Origin: Bacillota bacterium | Lineage (GTDB): Bacteria > Bacillota > Clostridia > Lachnospirales > Lachnospiraceae | Assembly: GCA_023398615.1 (NCBI GenBank) | Contig: JAEWSD010000022.1 | Coordinates: forward strand, 32,406 to 96,405 | DNA length: 64,000 bases | Reading direction: 5' to 3' | Shown here: positions 52,708 to 61,472 of the stretch, in pieces | How the letters are laid out: each line of letters starts with the position of its first letter | Numbering within the stretch: position 1 is the stretch's first letter | Made by a program: the position numbers and the translations under genes | Notes under the pieces: generated by a model | What the model saw: only the letters and a program-made list of their open reading frames with translations | Told to the model about the DNA's origin: nothing | Databases searched by the model: none

Positions 52708-53490
52708 ATGAGAAGAATCGTTATACTGATTGTTTTATTGATTTTTAGTACGGGCTGCGGCAGGAAGGAAAAGGTTCCCGGCGGAGCCGGGGAACCAGGT
52801 TCGATAACGTTTAAAGCAATCGTTGTTGCACAAAAGGATAAAAGCCTGTCCGTAATCGTGACGGATGGAGACAAAGGCTTCCAGCGTTTCGATCCGGTAC
52901 AGGTTGGATATGATAAAAAGATAGAAGCGGCGATGGGAGATCTCGTTGAGATCGAATTTAACGGAATGATTGCGGAATCTTACCCATGTCAGATCGGAGC
53001 CGACAGTATAATAATTTTAAAAAAGGCATACGGAGATTGGCCTGCAACAGCTGATATCTCTCAGAATTATAAGGCAGAGGAAGCAATAAAGGATCATTGC
53101 TTTACAGTGTTTCGCGATCGGACCGAGTCAAAGGAGCTTTTGGACAGGTTTATTGATAATTCCGGAATGGGAATAATATCCTTTTTGCGGGAAGCGGCTT
53201 ATACGGTCGAGGGGGACCCGATCATTACCGACTATCTTTACGACGGGGAAATGTATTATATTTTCGAAGATGTGTCCAGGGATAAATTCGGAAGCGGAGA
53301 AAAGCTTTACAAATATGAATATCTTTATCTGAACCTTTATGAAAAGGGAGAAAGTAAAACATATTACTTTGCCAATCGGAATGATATTACGGATGAAGAG
53401 TATGAGAAAAGCTTGGATGGCAGCAATGATAAGGCAGCACCGGATATCTTCCCGCTGTATTATGAAGCATCCGAAGTGAATAAGAAATGA
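52708..53490 (+). CDS. Lipoprotein of unknown function
   Basis: 260 residues. Signal peptide MRRIVILIVLLIFSTGCG, with a lipobox cysteine at 17 and so lipid-anchored. The first domain (about 30-105) reads TFKAIVVAQKDKSLSVIVTD, then VQVGYDK and GDLVEIEFNGMIAESYPCQI, an OB-like beta fold of the kind found in DUF3221/YobA-type lipoproteins. The rest (about 120-260) has no recognisable motif. It follows murI by 63 bases in the same direction. A broad gap with a promoter and hairpins comes next. Confidence 0.78.
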   Translation: MRRIVILIVLLIFSTGCGRKEKVPGGAGEPGSITFKAIVVAQKDKSLSVIVTDGDKGFQRFDPVQVGYDKKIEAAMGDLVEIEFNGMIAESYPCQIGADSIIILKKAYGDWPATADISQNYKAEEAIKDHCFTVFRDRTESKELLDRFIDNSGMGIISFLREAAYTVEGDPIITDYLYDGEMYYIFEDVSRDKFGSGEKLYKYEYLYLNLYEKGESKTYYFANRNDITDEEYEKSLDGSNDKAAPDIFPLYYEASEVNKK

Positions 53491-53578
53491 TCTTAACAGC
53501 TTGATAAAGACAATTGTAAAGTGACAGAAAGGGCAGGACCATAAGTTTTATTTATAGAATGCATAATTAATATTGATT

Positions 53579-53606
53579 TTACTTATATATTATCGCACGT
53601 TATAAT
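53579..53606 (+). promoter_or_regulatory. Putative promoter of purA
   Basis: TTACTT (53579-53584), 16-base spacer, TATAAT (53601-53606). The transcript would begin near 53613 and enter the hairpin array at once. Confidence 0.5.
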
Positions 53607-53618
53607 AATTAAGTAATA

Positions 53619-53777
53619 GGGCATTGTGGTTTTGTTACAATGTCCTTTCTTATCGTATAGGAAAGTTCGTCCTATACGACAAAAAGCGCTCCGCTATGGG
53701 TGCGCACTCGCGCGCATACGGAACTTTACCGGCAAAGCCGGCCGCGCTCGGCGCGAGAGTTTCGCGGGCGAAACTCT
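53619..53777 (+). repeat. Array of five to six hairpins in the purA leader
   Basis: In order: GGGCATTGT/ACAATGTCC (53619-53645) followed by TTTCTT, terminator-like; TCGTATAGGA/TCCTATACGA (53653-53679); a TCCG..TATG/CATACGGA stem (about 53690-53722); ACCGGC/GCCGGC-type (about 53728-53742); a CGCGC/GCGCG stem; and GAGTTTCGC/CGAAACTC (53758-53777). The block is clearly GC-richer than its surroundings. The gap holds no gene. Confidence 0.6.
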
Positions 53778-53832
53778 TTCTTATGCGGTAAAATGGGCAA
53801 TACTATGAAATAAACGATCAGGAGGATTGGAT

Positions 53833-55107
53833 ATGGTAAAAGCAATAGTTGGAGCTAACTGGGGCGACGAGGGTAAAGGAAAAATCACGGATATGCTGGG
53901 ACAGGAATCCGATATTATCGTAAGATTCCAGGGAGGAAGTAATGCAGGGCATACAATTATCAATGATTATGGTAAATTTGCATTACATTTACTGCCTTCC
54001 GGTGTATTCTATAATCATACCACGAGTGTTATCGGTAATGGAGTAGCGCTGAATATCCCTTATCTGTTCAAGGAGATACAGGCTATCGTTGACAGAGGTG
54101 TACCGACGCCTAAGATACTGGTATCGGACAGGGCACAGATTATGATGCCATACCACATTCTTTTCGATCAGTATGAGGAGGAGAGGCTGGGAGGCAAGTC
54201 CTTTGGCTCCACCAAGTCGGGAATTGCACCGTTTTATTCCGATAAATATGCAAAGATAGGCTTTCAGGTATCGGAGCTTTTTGATGAAAAGACCTTAAAG
54301 GATAAGGTTAACAGTATTTGTGAGATGAAGAATATAATACTTGAACATTTATACCACAAACCGGCACTGGACCCGGATGAAATATTTGCATTGCTTAAAG
54401 ATTACAGGAAGATGGTGGAACCGTACGTATGTGATGTTTCCGCATTTTTGCATAATGCAATCAAGGAAGGCAGGAACATCCTGCTGGAAGGCCAGTTGGG
54501 CGCGCTTAAGGACCCTGACTTTGGAATCTATCCGATGGTTACCTCTTCCTCTACCCTGGCTTCCTACGGGGCGATCGGCGCAGGGATTCCGGCATATGAG
54601 ATAAAGGATATCATTGCGGTTACGAAGGCTTATTCCAGCGCGGTGGGCGCAGGAGAATTCACCAGTGAAATCTTTGGAGAGGAAGCGGAAGAATTAAGAA
54701 GACGAGGCGGTGACGGCGGTGAGTACGGAGCAACTACCGGAAGGCCGAGACGTATGGGATGGTTTGATGCGGTGGCTACCCGTTACGGATGCAGGATGCA
54801 GGGTGCAACCGAGGCGGCATTAACCGTTCTCGATGTACTGGGTTATCTGAATGAGCTGAAAGTCTGTGTCGGCTATGAAATCGACGGTGCCATAACAAAG
54901 GAATTTCCGACTACCGTCAGATTAGCAAAGGCAAAGCCTGTTTATGAAGTATTGCCCGGATGGAAACAGGAGATACGCGGAATTAAGAATTATGCGGACC
55001 TTCCCGAGAATTGCAGAAAGTATATTGAATTCATTGAAAAAGAGATTGAGGTTCCGATAACAATGATATCGAACGGACCCGGCAGAGATGAAATTATAAA
55101 AAGATAA
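53833..55107 (+). CDS. purA: Adenylosuccinate synthetase
   Basis: 424 residues from the ATG at 53833, seven bases from CAGGAGG; the TTG at 53827 overlaps that site and is rejected. It joins IMP and aspartate with GTP in the first AMP-specific step. Landmarks: VGANWGDEGKGKITDML (GTP/phosphate loop with the catalytic Asp), QGGSNAGHTII (catalytic His), KSFGSTKSGIAPFYSDKY, EGQLGALKDPDFGIYPMVTSS in broken form, and GATTGRPRRMGWFD. It stands apart from purCFB. The leader has an attenuator-like hairpin array. Confidence 0.97.
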   Translation: MVKAIVGANWGDEGKGKITDMLGQESDIIVRFQGGSNAGHTIINDYGKFALHLLPSGVFYNHTTSVIGNGVALNIPYLFKEIQAIVDRGVPTPKILVSDRAQIMMPYHILFDQYEEERLGGKSFGSTKSGIAPFYSDKYAKIGFQVSELFDEKTLKDKVNSICEMKNIILEHLYHKPALDPDEIFALLKDYRKMVEPYVCDVSAFLHNAIKEGRNILLEGQLGALKDPDFGIYPMVTSSSTLASYGAIGAGIPAYEIKDIIAVTKAYSSAVGAGEFTSEIFGEEAEELRRRGGDGGEYGATTGRPRRMGWFDAVATRYGCRMQGATEAALTVLDVLGYLNELKVCVGYEIDGAITKEFPTTVRLAKAKPVYEVLPGWKQEIRGIKNYADLPENCRKYIEFIEKEIEVPITMISNGPGRDEIIKR

Positions 55108-55109
55108 GA

Positions 55110-55280
55110 TAAAGACCGTAACAGTTCAGCCTATGGTACCGCGAGGCGTTTTTTGTGAGTGAAGCAAAGCGAAAGTCACGGAAAACCCGAGACATGTCTG
55201 GGCGAAATTATGCATTATGCATAATTTCTGCACATCATTAGTAATAGTTCAGCCGTAAGGCTGAACTATTACTAAAGACC
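55110..55280 (-). mobile_element. Miniature inverted-repeat element, 155 bp, with 8-bp target duplication
   Basis: Body 55118-55272, flanked by TAAAGACC at 55110-55117 and 55273-55280. Left end GTAACAGTTCAGCC (55118-55131); right end is the hairpin GTAATAGTTCAGCC/GGCTGAACTATTAC (55241-55272). The interior is the inverted copy of the element at 6904-7057, with most positions alike. Non-autonomous. It lies two bases after the purA stop. Confidence 0.85.
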
Positions 55281-55301
55281 TGCGAACAGAAATAAATAAC
55301 A

Positions 55302-55330
55302 TTGCTTATTCTTCTGTAATGTGCTAGAAT
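55302..55330 (+). promoter_or_regulatory. Promoter of the O-antigen-ligase-like gene
   Basis: TTGCTT (55302-55307), 17-base spacer, TAGAAT (55325-55330), 64 bases before the start codon. Confidence 0.6.
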
Positions 55331-55393
55331 ACATCCTTGTGTAATGAATTAATTACACATTGACTCTCAGAAAAGGAAGTTTTTACAGACAGC

Positions 55394-56536
55394 ATGGTTA
55401 TTAAGCGTCGCTTAAGCGACTATTTAACAAATACAAATATACTGGTAATTACGGCAGGCTCCATATTCCTGCCCTATATATTAGCAGGAATCATACTTTT
55501 ATCAATTGCAATTTATGTTACCTTCAGCAAGAATACACGCAAGCTGATCTTTATTCATAATGATAATAAGATATTATTTCTTTTCCTCGCTTATATCATT
55601 ATGATACCTTTAATATACGGGAACTGGCTGGGTATCATTGTGGGATTGGCAGTGATACTTGCCGTTTTCCTGGCGCTGTTTCTCCAAAGCATCATGACGG
55701 GCATCCTTTATGAGAAAGCGTTAAGGTTAGTCTGCATTATGAGCATAGCCGTGACGAGCTGTGCCATTATTGAAAAGATCGTCATACAGATAACCGGTCA
55801 GAGCTACAGTACCCAGCGGATATCGGCGGTTTATCTGCATCCGAACTATTTCGGAACGATCGTTGCCACGGTAATCATAATCTGTGCCTATAAAGTACTG
55901 ACCCGTCAGGGACAAAAATGGTTTTACTATACGGTTGCCTTATTGAATGTAGTAAGCCTGTATCTGTGCGAGAGTATGTTTGCATGGGTTGAGGTATTCC
56001 TTGGGATAGCCGTATTGCTTGTGATACTGAAAAAGCACCGTTTGCTTGCAGTCTGGTTTTTTGCGGCTGCACTTGCATGTTTCGTCATGTTTGATATGGA
56101 TATAAATATCATACCCCGTCTTTCCGATGTTGAGGTAACCCTTCGTATCCGTCTCAGGATATGGAATACCGCGATACGTCAGATTAAGAGTGAGCCCTTC
56201 TTCGGTCATGGCTTCATGTCCTTCCTCTTTCTGAAGCAAAGCTACTATCAGAAGAAGGTGATCCCGCATTCTCACAGTCTTTTCCTTGAGACCCTGGAGA
56301 ACTTTGGGATAGTCGGGACAGTGCTTCTGTTAAGATATGTGGTGCAGTATTATAAATCGGTGATAAAGCTGTGCTTTAAAGAACATAAGACCCTGATCAC
56401 GTCACTTATTCTGGCAGTTACCGTAGCTACCCTCGCACATGGAATTACGGACATTACCCTTCTGTGGATACAGACACTGCCGCTTTTCCTTATCATTCTG
56501 GCAGGCTACGGAGTATACGAGAAAAATGAATTATAG
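55394..56536 (+). CDS. O-antigen ligase / Wzy_C-domain polytopic membrane protein
   Basis: 380 residues with about ten to twelve membrane helices. The Wzy_C region (about 190-330) has a large outer loop with TLRIRLRIWNTAIRQIKSEPFFGHGF then IPHSHSLFLETLENFGIVGTVLLL, the R...W..A......P..G.G......HS.....L...G..G pattern of O-antigen ligase/polymerase-like glycosyl transferases. In Gram-positive bacteria these join or polymerise lipid-linked glycans such as wall teichoic or exopolysaccharide units. No other polysaccharide gene is adjacent. The ribosome site is weak. The stop codon TAG is completed by the first base of a miniature element inserted at the 3' end. Confidence 0.88.
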   Translation: MVIKRRLSDYLTNTNILVITAGSIFLPYILAGIILLSIAIYVTFSKNTRKLIFIHNDNKILFLFLAYIIMIPLIYGNWLGIIVGLAVILAVFLALFLQSIMTGILYEKALRLVCIMSIAVTSCAIIEKIVIQITGQSYSTQRISAVYLHPNYFGTIVATVIIICAYKVLTRQGQKWFYYTVALLNVVSLYLCESMFAWVEVFLGIAVLLVILKKHRLLAVWFFAAALACFVMFDMDINIIPRLSDVEVTLRIRLRIWNTAIRQIKSEPFFGHGFMSFLFLKQSYYQKKVIPHSHSLFLETLENFGIVGTVLLLRYVVQYYKSVIKLCFKEHKTLITSLILAVTVATLAHGITDITLLWIQTLPLFLIILAGYGVYEKNEL

Positions 56537-56575
56537 TTACAGTTCAGCCACAAGGCTGAATTGTAACGAATTATA
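56528..56575. mobile_element. 32-bp palindromic miniature element with 8-bp target duplication
   Basis: GTTACAGTTCAGCC (56536-56549), ACAA loop, GGCTGAATTGTAAC (56554-56567), flanked by GAATTATA at 56528-56535 and 56568-56575. The insertion lies in the last codons of the ligase gene: the target contained GAA TTA TAA, and the element's first G changes the stop to TAG. Confidence 0.82.
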
Positions 56576-56603
56576 AAAACGTTCCGGATCAGGAATCAGA
56601 CAT

Positions 56604-57728
56604 TTATGAAACTCCCGGTTGCGTCTGTGATTGTTCTAGCTTACCTAAGAGAAGTTCCGCCAATGCGGTATTCTTCTCAGGAGACATAAAGCAGAATCGG
56701 ATAAATTTCTGATCCAGAAACGGGAAGGTTGAGCAATCCCTTATCATGAATCCCTTTCGTATTGCGGCATCAAAAAGCTCTGCCGCGGTGAGGCCTTCTT
56801 TTAAAATCTTAAGCAGCACAAAGTTGGCGGCAGGCGGGTAAACCTTAATGTTCCCGCATGAGCCGAGCAACCGGCATATTCTGCTGCGTTCCGCGCTGAT
56901 AAGCTTTCTGGTTTCCTTAATGTAATCCTCATCCGTGAACATGATTTCACCGGCAATCGCGGCCAGTGTGTTGATGGTCCAGGGGTTTTTTCTTTTGTTC
57001 ACTTCTTTCACTAAATCCATATTTCCGCATACGGCATAGCCCAGGCGCAGTCCGGGTGCCGCGAAGAATTTGGAAATCCCTCTCAGGATGATGAGATTAT
57101 TATAAAAATGTGTCAGGGGGATGGAGGTAATCCGGTTAATATCCTCCGTAAACTCGACATAAGTCTCGTCTACCATGCACAGGATATCCTTCTGCTTGCA
57201 GATATCGAGAATTTTTCTCATATCGGAGTTCGGAATAGCCGATGAGGTCGGGTTATTCGGATTACAAATAACCAAAAGATCAAATTCGGAGGACAGTTCC
57301 CTGCCCAGTGATTCCACATCCAAACGAAAATCACATGCTTCGTCCAGCCGGTAGTAATGGGAGCTGCCGCCGCCAAGAGAAATCTCCCGTTCATATTCGG
57401 AGTAGGTCGGACCCAGGATGAATGCTTTCTTCGGCCCCGTAAGCTGTATAAACAGGGAGATCAGCTCGGTGGAACCGTTTCCTACGACAATGTGCTCCAT
57501 ATTGGTATCCGCGTAAGCGGCAATGCATTTTCTGAGAGAAGTATATTCCCTGTCCGGATAACCGGTGATTGCGTCAATCTTTTCCGCCAGACCGCGCCTT
57601 AGCTTCGGCGAGATGCCAAGAGGGTTCACATTGGCGGAAAAACTGGTGATATCCTCCTTTTTTATTCCATATATTTTCTCTATCTTTTCCAAATCACTTC
57701 CGTGAAAATGTTCCTGCGGTATCAGCAT
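56604..57728 (-). CDS. PLP-dependent aminotransferase, class I/II (HisC / CobD-like)
   Basis: 374 residues. It belongs to the fold-type I group that holds histidinol-phosphate aminotransferase and L-threonine-O-3-phosphate decarboxylase (CobD). The start HFHGSDLEKIEKIYGIKKEDITSFSANVNPLG matches the CobD/HisC-like opening HGG...A...GI....I.DFSAN.NPLG; NPNNPTSS and VDETYVEF are the substrate and PLP-ring motifs, RGISKFFAAPGLRLGY holds PLP-binding K220, and a C-terminal RFCFMS matches the R of the carboxylate site. No cobalamin or histidine genes adjoin, so the substrate is open. It is divergent from the DUF5717 operon. Confidence 0.88.
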   Translation of the reverse strand: MLIPQEHFHGSDLEKIEKIYGIKKEDITSFSANVNPLGISPKLRRGLAEKIDAITGYPDREYTSLRKCIAAYADTNMEHIVVGNGSTELISLFIQLTGPKKAFILGPTYSEYEREISLGGGSSHYYRLDEACDFRLDVESLGRELSSEFDLLVICNPNNPTSSAIPNSDMRKILDICKQKDILCMVDETYVEFTEDINRITSIPLTHFYNNLIILRGISKFFAAPGLRLGYAVCGNMDLVKEVNKRKNPWTINTLAAIAGEIMFTDEDYIKETRKLISAERSRICRLLGSCGNIKVYPPAANFVLLKILKEGLTAAELFDAAIRKGFMIRDCSTFPFLDQKFIRFCFMSPEKNTALAELLLGKLEQSQTQPGVS

Positions 57729-57775
57729 TTTATCGTATCCTTTCTATCCGTAAACAGCGGAGTATCCACTTCCTA

Positions 57776-57805
57776 TTGCTTATTTCTGTCGATTGGTGTT
57801 ATAAT
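57776..57805 (+). promoter_or_regulatory. Promoter of the DUF5717/Hsp70-like operon
   Basis: TTGCTT (57776-57781), 18-base spacer, TATAAT (57800-57805). Transcript start near 57812, about 60 bases before the preferred TTG start. Confidence 0.65.
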
Positions 57806-57870
57806 TATTATAATTAAATCATCATAAAATGCAATAGATGGAATTAAAAAATGAGCTTGAGGTGGAACCG

Positions 57871-60800
57871 TTGAAAGAAAAAGTGGAGCGATTGTCTAAG
57901 GGGTTATTTGAATACGAAACTCCCAGTATCCTGTTGTCTGAAGATGAGCTTATCATTACTGCGGAGGCCGGAAAGACCTATTCCGGTAGTTTTACCATAA
58001 AAAACAATAAAAATACACCGGTCAAGGGTGTACTTTATTCATCAAGCAAATTATTGAAGCCGGAACAGGACAGATTTGCGGAAAGCTGTAATGTCATTCC
58101 CTTTACGTTTATTGCAGATCATATGAATGCCGGGGAGACGACCAAGGGTGCGGTATGTATTGTAAGTGACTGCGGGGAGACACAGCTCCCGTTCACGGTG
58201 AATACGGAGGTGCCGTATTTTAATTCTTCCTTAGGAAAGATAAAGGATTTATATAACTTTGCAAACCTGGCGAAATCGGACTGGCCGGAGGCTTTAAAAC
58301 TGTTCAAATCAGAAGAGTTTAAGCACCTTATTCTGCACTATGAGACAAAATACGGTGTACTGTACGAGAATCTGTTAAAGAGCAGGTCTGCCAGCCAGGC
58401 GTTGGAAGAATTCCTGATTGCCATTCATAAGAAGCTTCGGATTAATATCAGTGCGGATAAGACGGCATTTGAATTCGAATCAGTGAAAGAAAGTTTTATG
58501 GATAAGATTATCCTGACGAAGGACAACTGGGGCTACACAGAGATCCGTGTCAGTACCGACGCACCTTTCATTTCTCTGGATCATAAGATCATCTGGTCCG
58601 ATAATTTTATCGGCAATTCCTACCCGCTTGAATTTGTGCTGAAAACCGAAGCTATGCGTTCCGGGAATAACTTTGGAAGAGTCTTCTTAAAGACGACGCA
58701 TCAGACAATTACGGCGGAGATAACCTGCAGCTGTAAAAAGCGTGAGCAATCGCTGGCGAAAAAGGATAATCCGAACAGAAGGCAGGTTGCTTCCTACAGG
58801 TATAAGCTGACGGAGAATTACCTTAATTTCCGGTGCAACAGTATTACACTGATTAAGTATGTTACCGATTCGACGGCGATACTTGACAGCCTTTCTTCTA
58901 TAGATGCCCGAAATCAAGAGCTGTATCGCCTGTATAAAATCCATCTGCTGATTATATCGGGCAAAGAGAACCTTGCGGAGCAGGAGCTTGCGGGTTATGA
59001 CGGTAAAGAGGAGGAATTAAGAAACAGTTCGGTGACCGCCTATTGTGCTTACTTGTATCTGAAAGCTCTTTTGAAAAAGGATGAGCAGTCAATAGAGAAT
59101 GCCCTTGCAGGGATACGTGAGTATTATAACAGGGGGTATACGGAATGGAGACTGCTTTGGTTCCTGATTTACACGGATACAAGGTATGACAGGAGCAGTG
59201 CGCTGAAATTAGAAGATTTAAAGAATCAATATGTACAGGGCTGCCGCAGCCCGATTCTGTATTTTGAAGCGGCGGCGGTTTTCAATGAGGATCCTTCCAA
59301 GCTTCATGAGCTTGGGGACTTTGAGCTGCAGGTATTGTATTGGGGGATCAGGAAGGATTACCTGACCAGGGATGCTGCGATCCAGATTACTTATCTGGCG
59401 GGCAAGAATAAGGATTTTAACAGCCTAATGCATCGCTGCCTGGTCTTACTGTACGGAAAGTATAAGCTAAAGGACACCTTGATTGCAATCTGTACCTTGC
59501 TTATCAAGGGCCATCAGTGGAGCAATAAATATTTTTCCTGGTTTCATTTGGGGGTGGAAGAGCAGTTAAGGATCACGGAGCTTCATGAGTATTATATGTA
59601 TTCCACCGACGAGAAACCGGACATTGTATTGCCCCAGCCCATACTTTTATATTTCATATATAACAGTAATATTAACGACCGGAAGAAGGCATATCTTTAC
59701 GCTTACGTCGTAAGGAATAAGGATACGATCCCTAATATTTACCGTACCTATTACAAGCATATGGAGCAGTTTGCCGTAAAGCAGATCGGTGCCCGTAACG
59801 TCAGCACGAATCTTTCCGTACTATACGAGGAAATCATTGCCCAGGAAGGATTGACGGAAGAGATAGCAAACGAGCTGCCGTATATTATGTTCAAGTATGA
59901 AATTACCTGTAATAATCCGAATATGAAGGGGGTTTTCGTGGTACATAAAGAGACGCAGGAGGAGGTCTATACCTCTTTTGTCAATGGTACGGCACAGGTG
60001 GATATTTATACCGAAAATGCTGAGATACTGCTGGTTGACGGCCTGGACAACCGTTATGCGGCCACGGTGGAATATACGTTGAACAAACTGATGCACTGGG
60101 AGGATTATATCCATGCCTGCTTCGATTTAAAGGCAAATCATCCTTACCTGCTGTTAAATCTCTCGGAAAAAGTGCAGAATTATCAGAAGTTTGATGACAG
60201 ATCCGTGGAGATAAGGAAAAGGATACTGCAATTGCCGGGGCTTTCGGAAGAGTATTATAACAGAAATGTCCAGGACCTTATCTACTATTACTATGATAAT
60301 TTTGAAGGCGAGCTGCTGGAAACCTATCTGATGCAGATTAACCTGCATGGGATGGCAAAGCCTGACAGGGACAAAATAATAGAATTATTCATCATCCGGG
60401 ATCTTTATGAGAAAGCCCTGAGTGCATTGGCCGAATACGGCTTCGGCGGAGTTTCGGTTAACCGGTTAATGAAATTGTGTACGAATTTACTGCAGAATTG
60501 TTATGAGGAGGACACGAGGAATGAAATCCTTGTGAACCTGAGTTATTATATTTTCAAATCCGGCAAATATAACGAAGCAATCCTTGAATATCTGCTGAAA
60601 TATTTCTATGGGACTACAAGGGAGATGTTTGAGCTTTGGGAGGCGGCAACCGCATTTGATATGGAAACCGTGAATCTTGAGGAAAGGCTGCTTGCCCAGA
60701 TGCTGTTTGCCGAAAGCTACCTGGCGGATTCCTTATCCGTATTCATGCAGTATTATAAAAGAGGCTGCAACCATAAACTGATTAAAGCCTTCCTTTCCTA

Positions 60801-61446
60801 TAACGCATATAAATATTTGGTGAAAGACAGACTTATTCAGCCGGAGCTGTTTCAGATCATGAAGCGGGAGGTAATGTATGAAGAGAATGAGGTCTGCATA
60901 CTGGCATTACTGAAGGAATTTTCGAAGCATGAGCTTTTAACGGAGGCCGAAGGGGAGCTTGCCGACTTTAACATACATAAGTTTGTGAAAAAGGGTCTGG
61001 TGCTGCCGTTTTTCAAGGATTTCAAGGGCAAGATTCCGCTTCCTCCAAAGCTTCAGGACAAATTCTATGTGGAATATAAAACAAATCCGCAACACAAGGT
61101 TATGATTCATTACCGCATGGAAGGGAAAAGCGGTGAGGAGGATTTCATAAGCGAGGAAATGAAGAATGAATATTTCGGAATATATATTAAGGAATTCGTC
61201 GTATTTTATAATGAAAGAATTCAGTATTATATCACCGAAGAGGACGAGGAAGGACAGGTAGCCGTAACCGAAAGTGTGATTATACGGCTGGATCATATCG
61301 GCAGCCTGGATGAAGACACCAGGTATAACCGTATTAACTTTATGCTGACCGCAATTGATATGCAGGAAGAAAAGACGCTGACGGACAGCATGTGCAATTA
61401 TGTGAAGACGGAATATGCGATAGCAAGGGTATTCCGGCCGATATAA
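57871..61446 (+). CDS. Large DUF5717-like protein: beta domains plus long helical-repeat array
   Basis: 1191 residues if translation starts at TTG 57871 (GAGGTGG five bases upstream); the ATG at 57838 would add 11 residues but has no ribosome site. N-terminal region: two beta-sandwich-like domains at about 10-115 (ILLSEDELIITAEAGKTYSG, KGVLYSSSKLL) and about 205-295 (SFMDKIILTKDNWGYTEIRV...). A long alpha-solenoid follows, about 310-980, rich in TPR-like helical pairs and aromatic residues (YYDNFEGELLETYL, SYYIFKSGKYNEAILEYLLKYF). The C-terminal 200 residues are beta-rich (FYVEYKTNPQHKVMIHYRM, EFVVFYNERIQYYITEED). No signal peptide or membrane helix. I believe it is Pfam DUF5717, of unknown function, from memory. 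First gene of the operon with the Hsp70-like protein. Confidence 0.8.
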   Translation: MKEKVERLSKGLFEYETPSILLSEDELIITAEAGKTYSGSFTIKNNKNTPVKGVLYSSSKLLKPEQDRFAESCNVIPFTFIADHMNAGETTKGAVCIVSDCGETQLPFTVNTEVPYFNSSLGKIKDLYNFANLAKSDWPEALKLFKSEEFKHLILHYETKYGVLYENLLKSRSASQALEEFLIAIHKKLRINISADKTAFEFESVKESFMDKIILTKDNWGYTEIRVSTDAPFISLDHKIIWSDNFIGNSYPLEFVLKTEAMRSGNNFGRVFLKTTHQTITAEITCSCKKREQSLAKKDNPNRRQVASYRYKLTENYLNFRCNSITLIKYVTDSTAILDSLSSIDARNQELYRLYKIHLLIISGKENLAEQELAGYDGKEEELRNSSVTAYCAYLYLKALLKKDEQSIENALAGIREYYNRGYTEWRLLWFLIYTDTRYDRSSALKLEDLKNQYVQGCRSPILYFEAAAVFNEDPSKLHELGDFELQVLYWGIRKDYLTRDAAIQITYLAGKNKDFNSLMHRCLVLLYGKYKLKDTLIAICTLLIKGHQWSNKYFSWFHLGVEEQLRITELHEYYMYSTDEKPDIVLPQPILLYFIYNSNINDRKKAYLYAYVVRNKDTIPNIYRTYYKHMEQFAVKQIGARNVSTNLSVLYEEIIAQEGLTEEIANELPYIMFKYEITCNNPNMKGVFVVHKETQEEVYTSFVNGTAQVDIYTENAEILLVDGLDNRYAATVEYTLNKLMHWEDYIHACFDLKANHPYLLLNLSEKVQNYQKFDDRSVEIRKRILQLPGLSEEYYNRNVQDLIYYYYDNFEGELLETYLMQINLHGMAKPDRDKIIELFIIRDLYEKALSALAEYGFGGVSVNRLMKLCTNLLQNCYEEDTRNEILVNLSYYIFKSGKYNEAILEYLLKYFYGTTREMFELWEAATAFDMETVNLEERLLAQMLFAESYLADSLSVFMQYYKRGCNHKLIKAFLSYNAYKYLVKDRLIQPELFQIMKREVMYEENEVCILALLKEFSKHELLTEAEGELADFNIHKFVKKGLVLPFFKDFKGKIPLPPKLQDKFYVEYKTNPQHKVMIHYRMEGKSGEEDFISEEMKNEYFGIYIKEFVVFYNERIQYYITEEDEEGQVAVTESVIIRLDHIGSLDEDTRYNRINFMLTAIDMQEEKTLTDSMCNYVKTEYAIARVFRPI

Positions 61447-61472
61447 TCAGTAAGCGGGAAAGGAGCAAAGGC

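Noticed and set aside
53626..53808. 60-codon open frame in the purA leader
   Set aside because: It crosses the hairpin array, has no ribosome site and its Arg/Ala-rich translation reflects the GC-rich palindromes.
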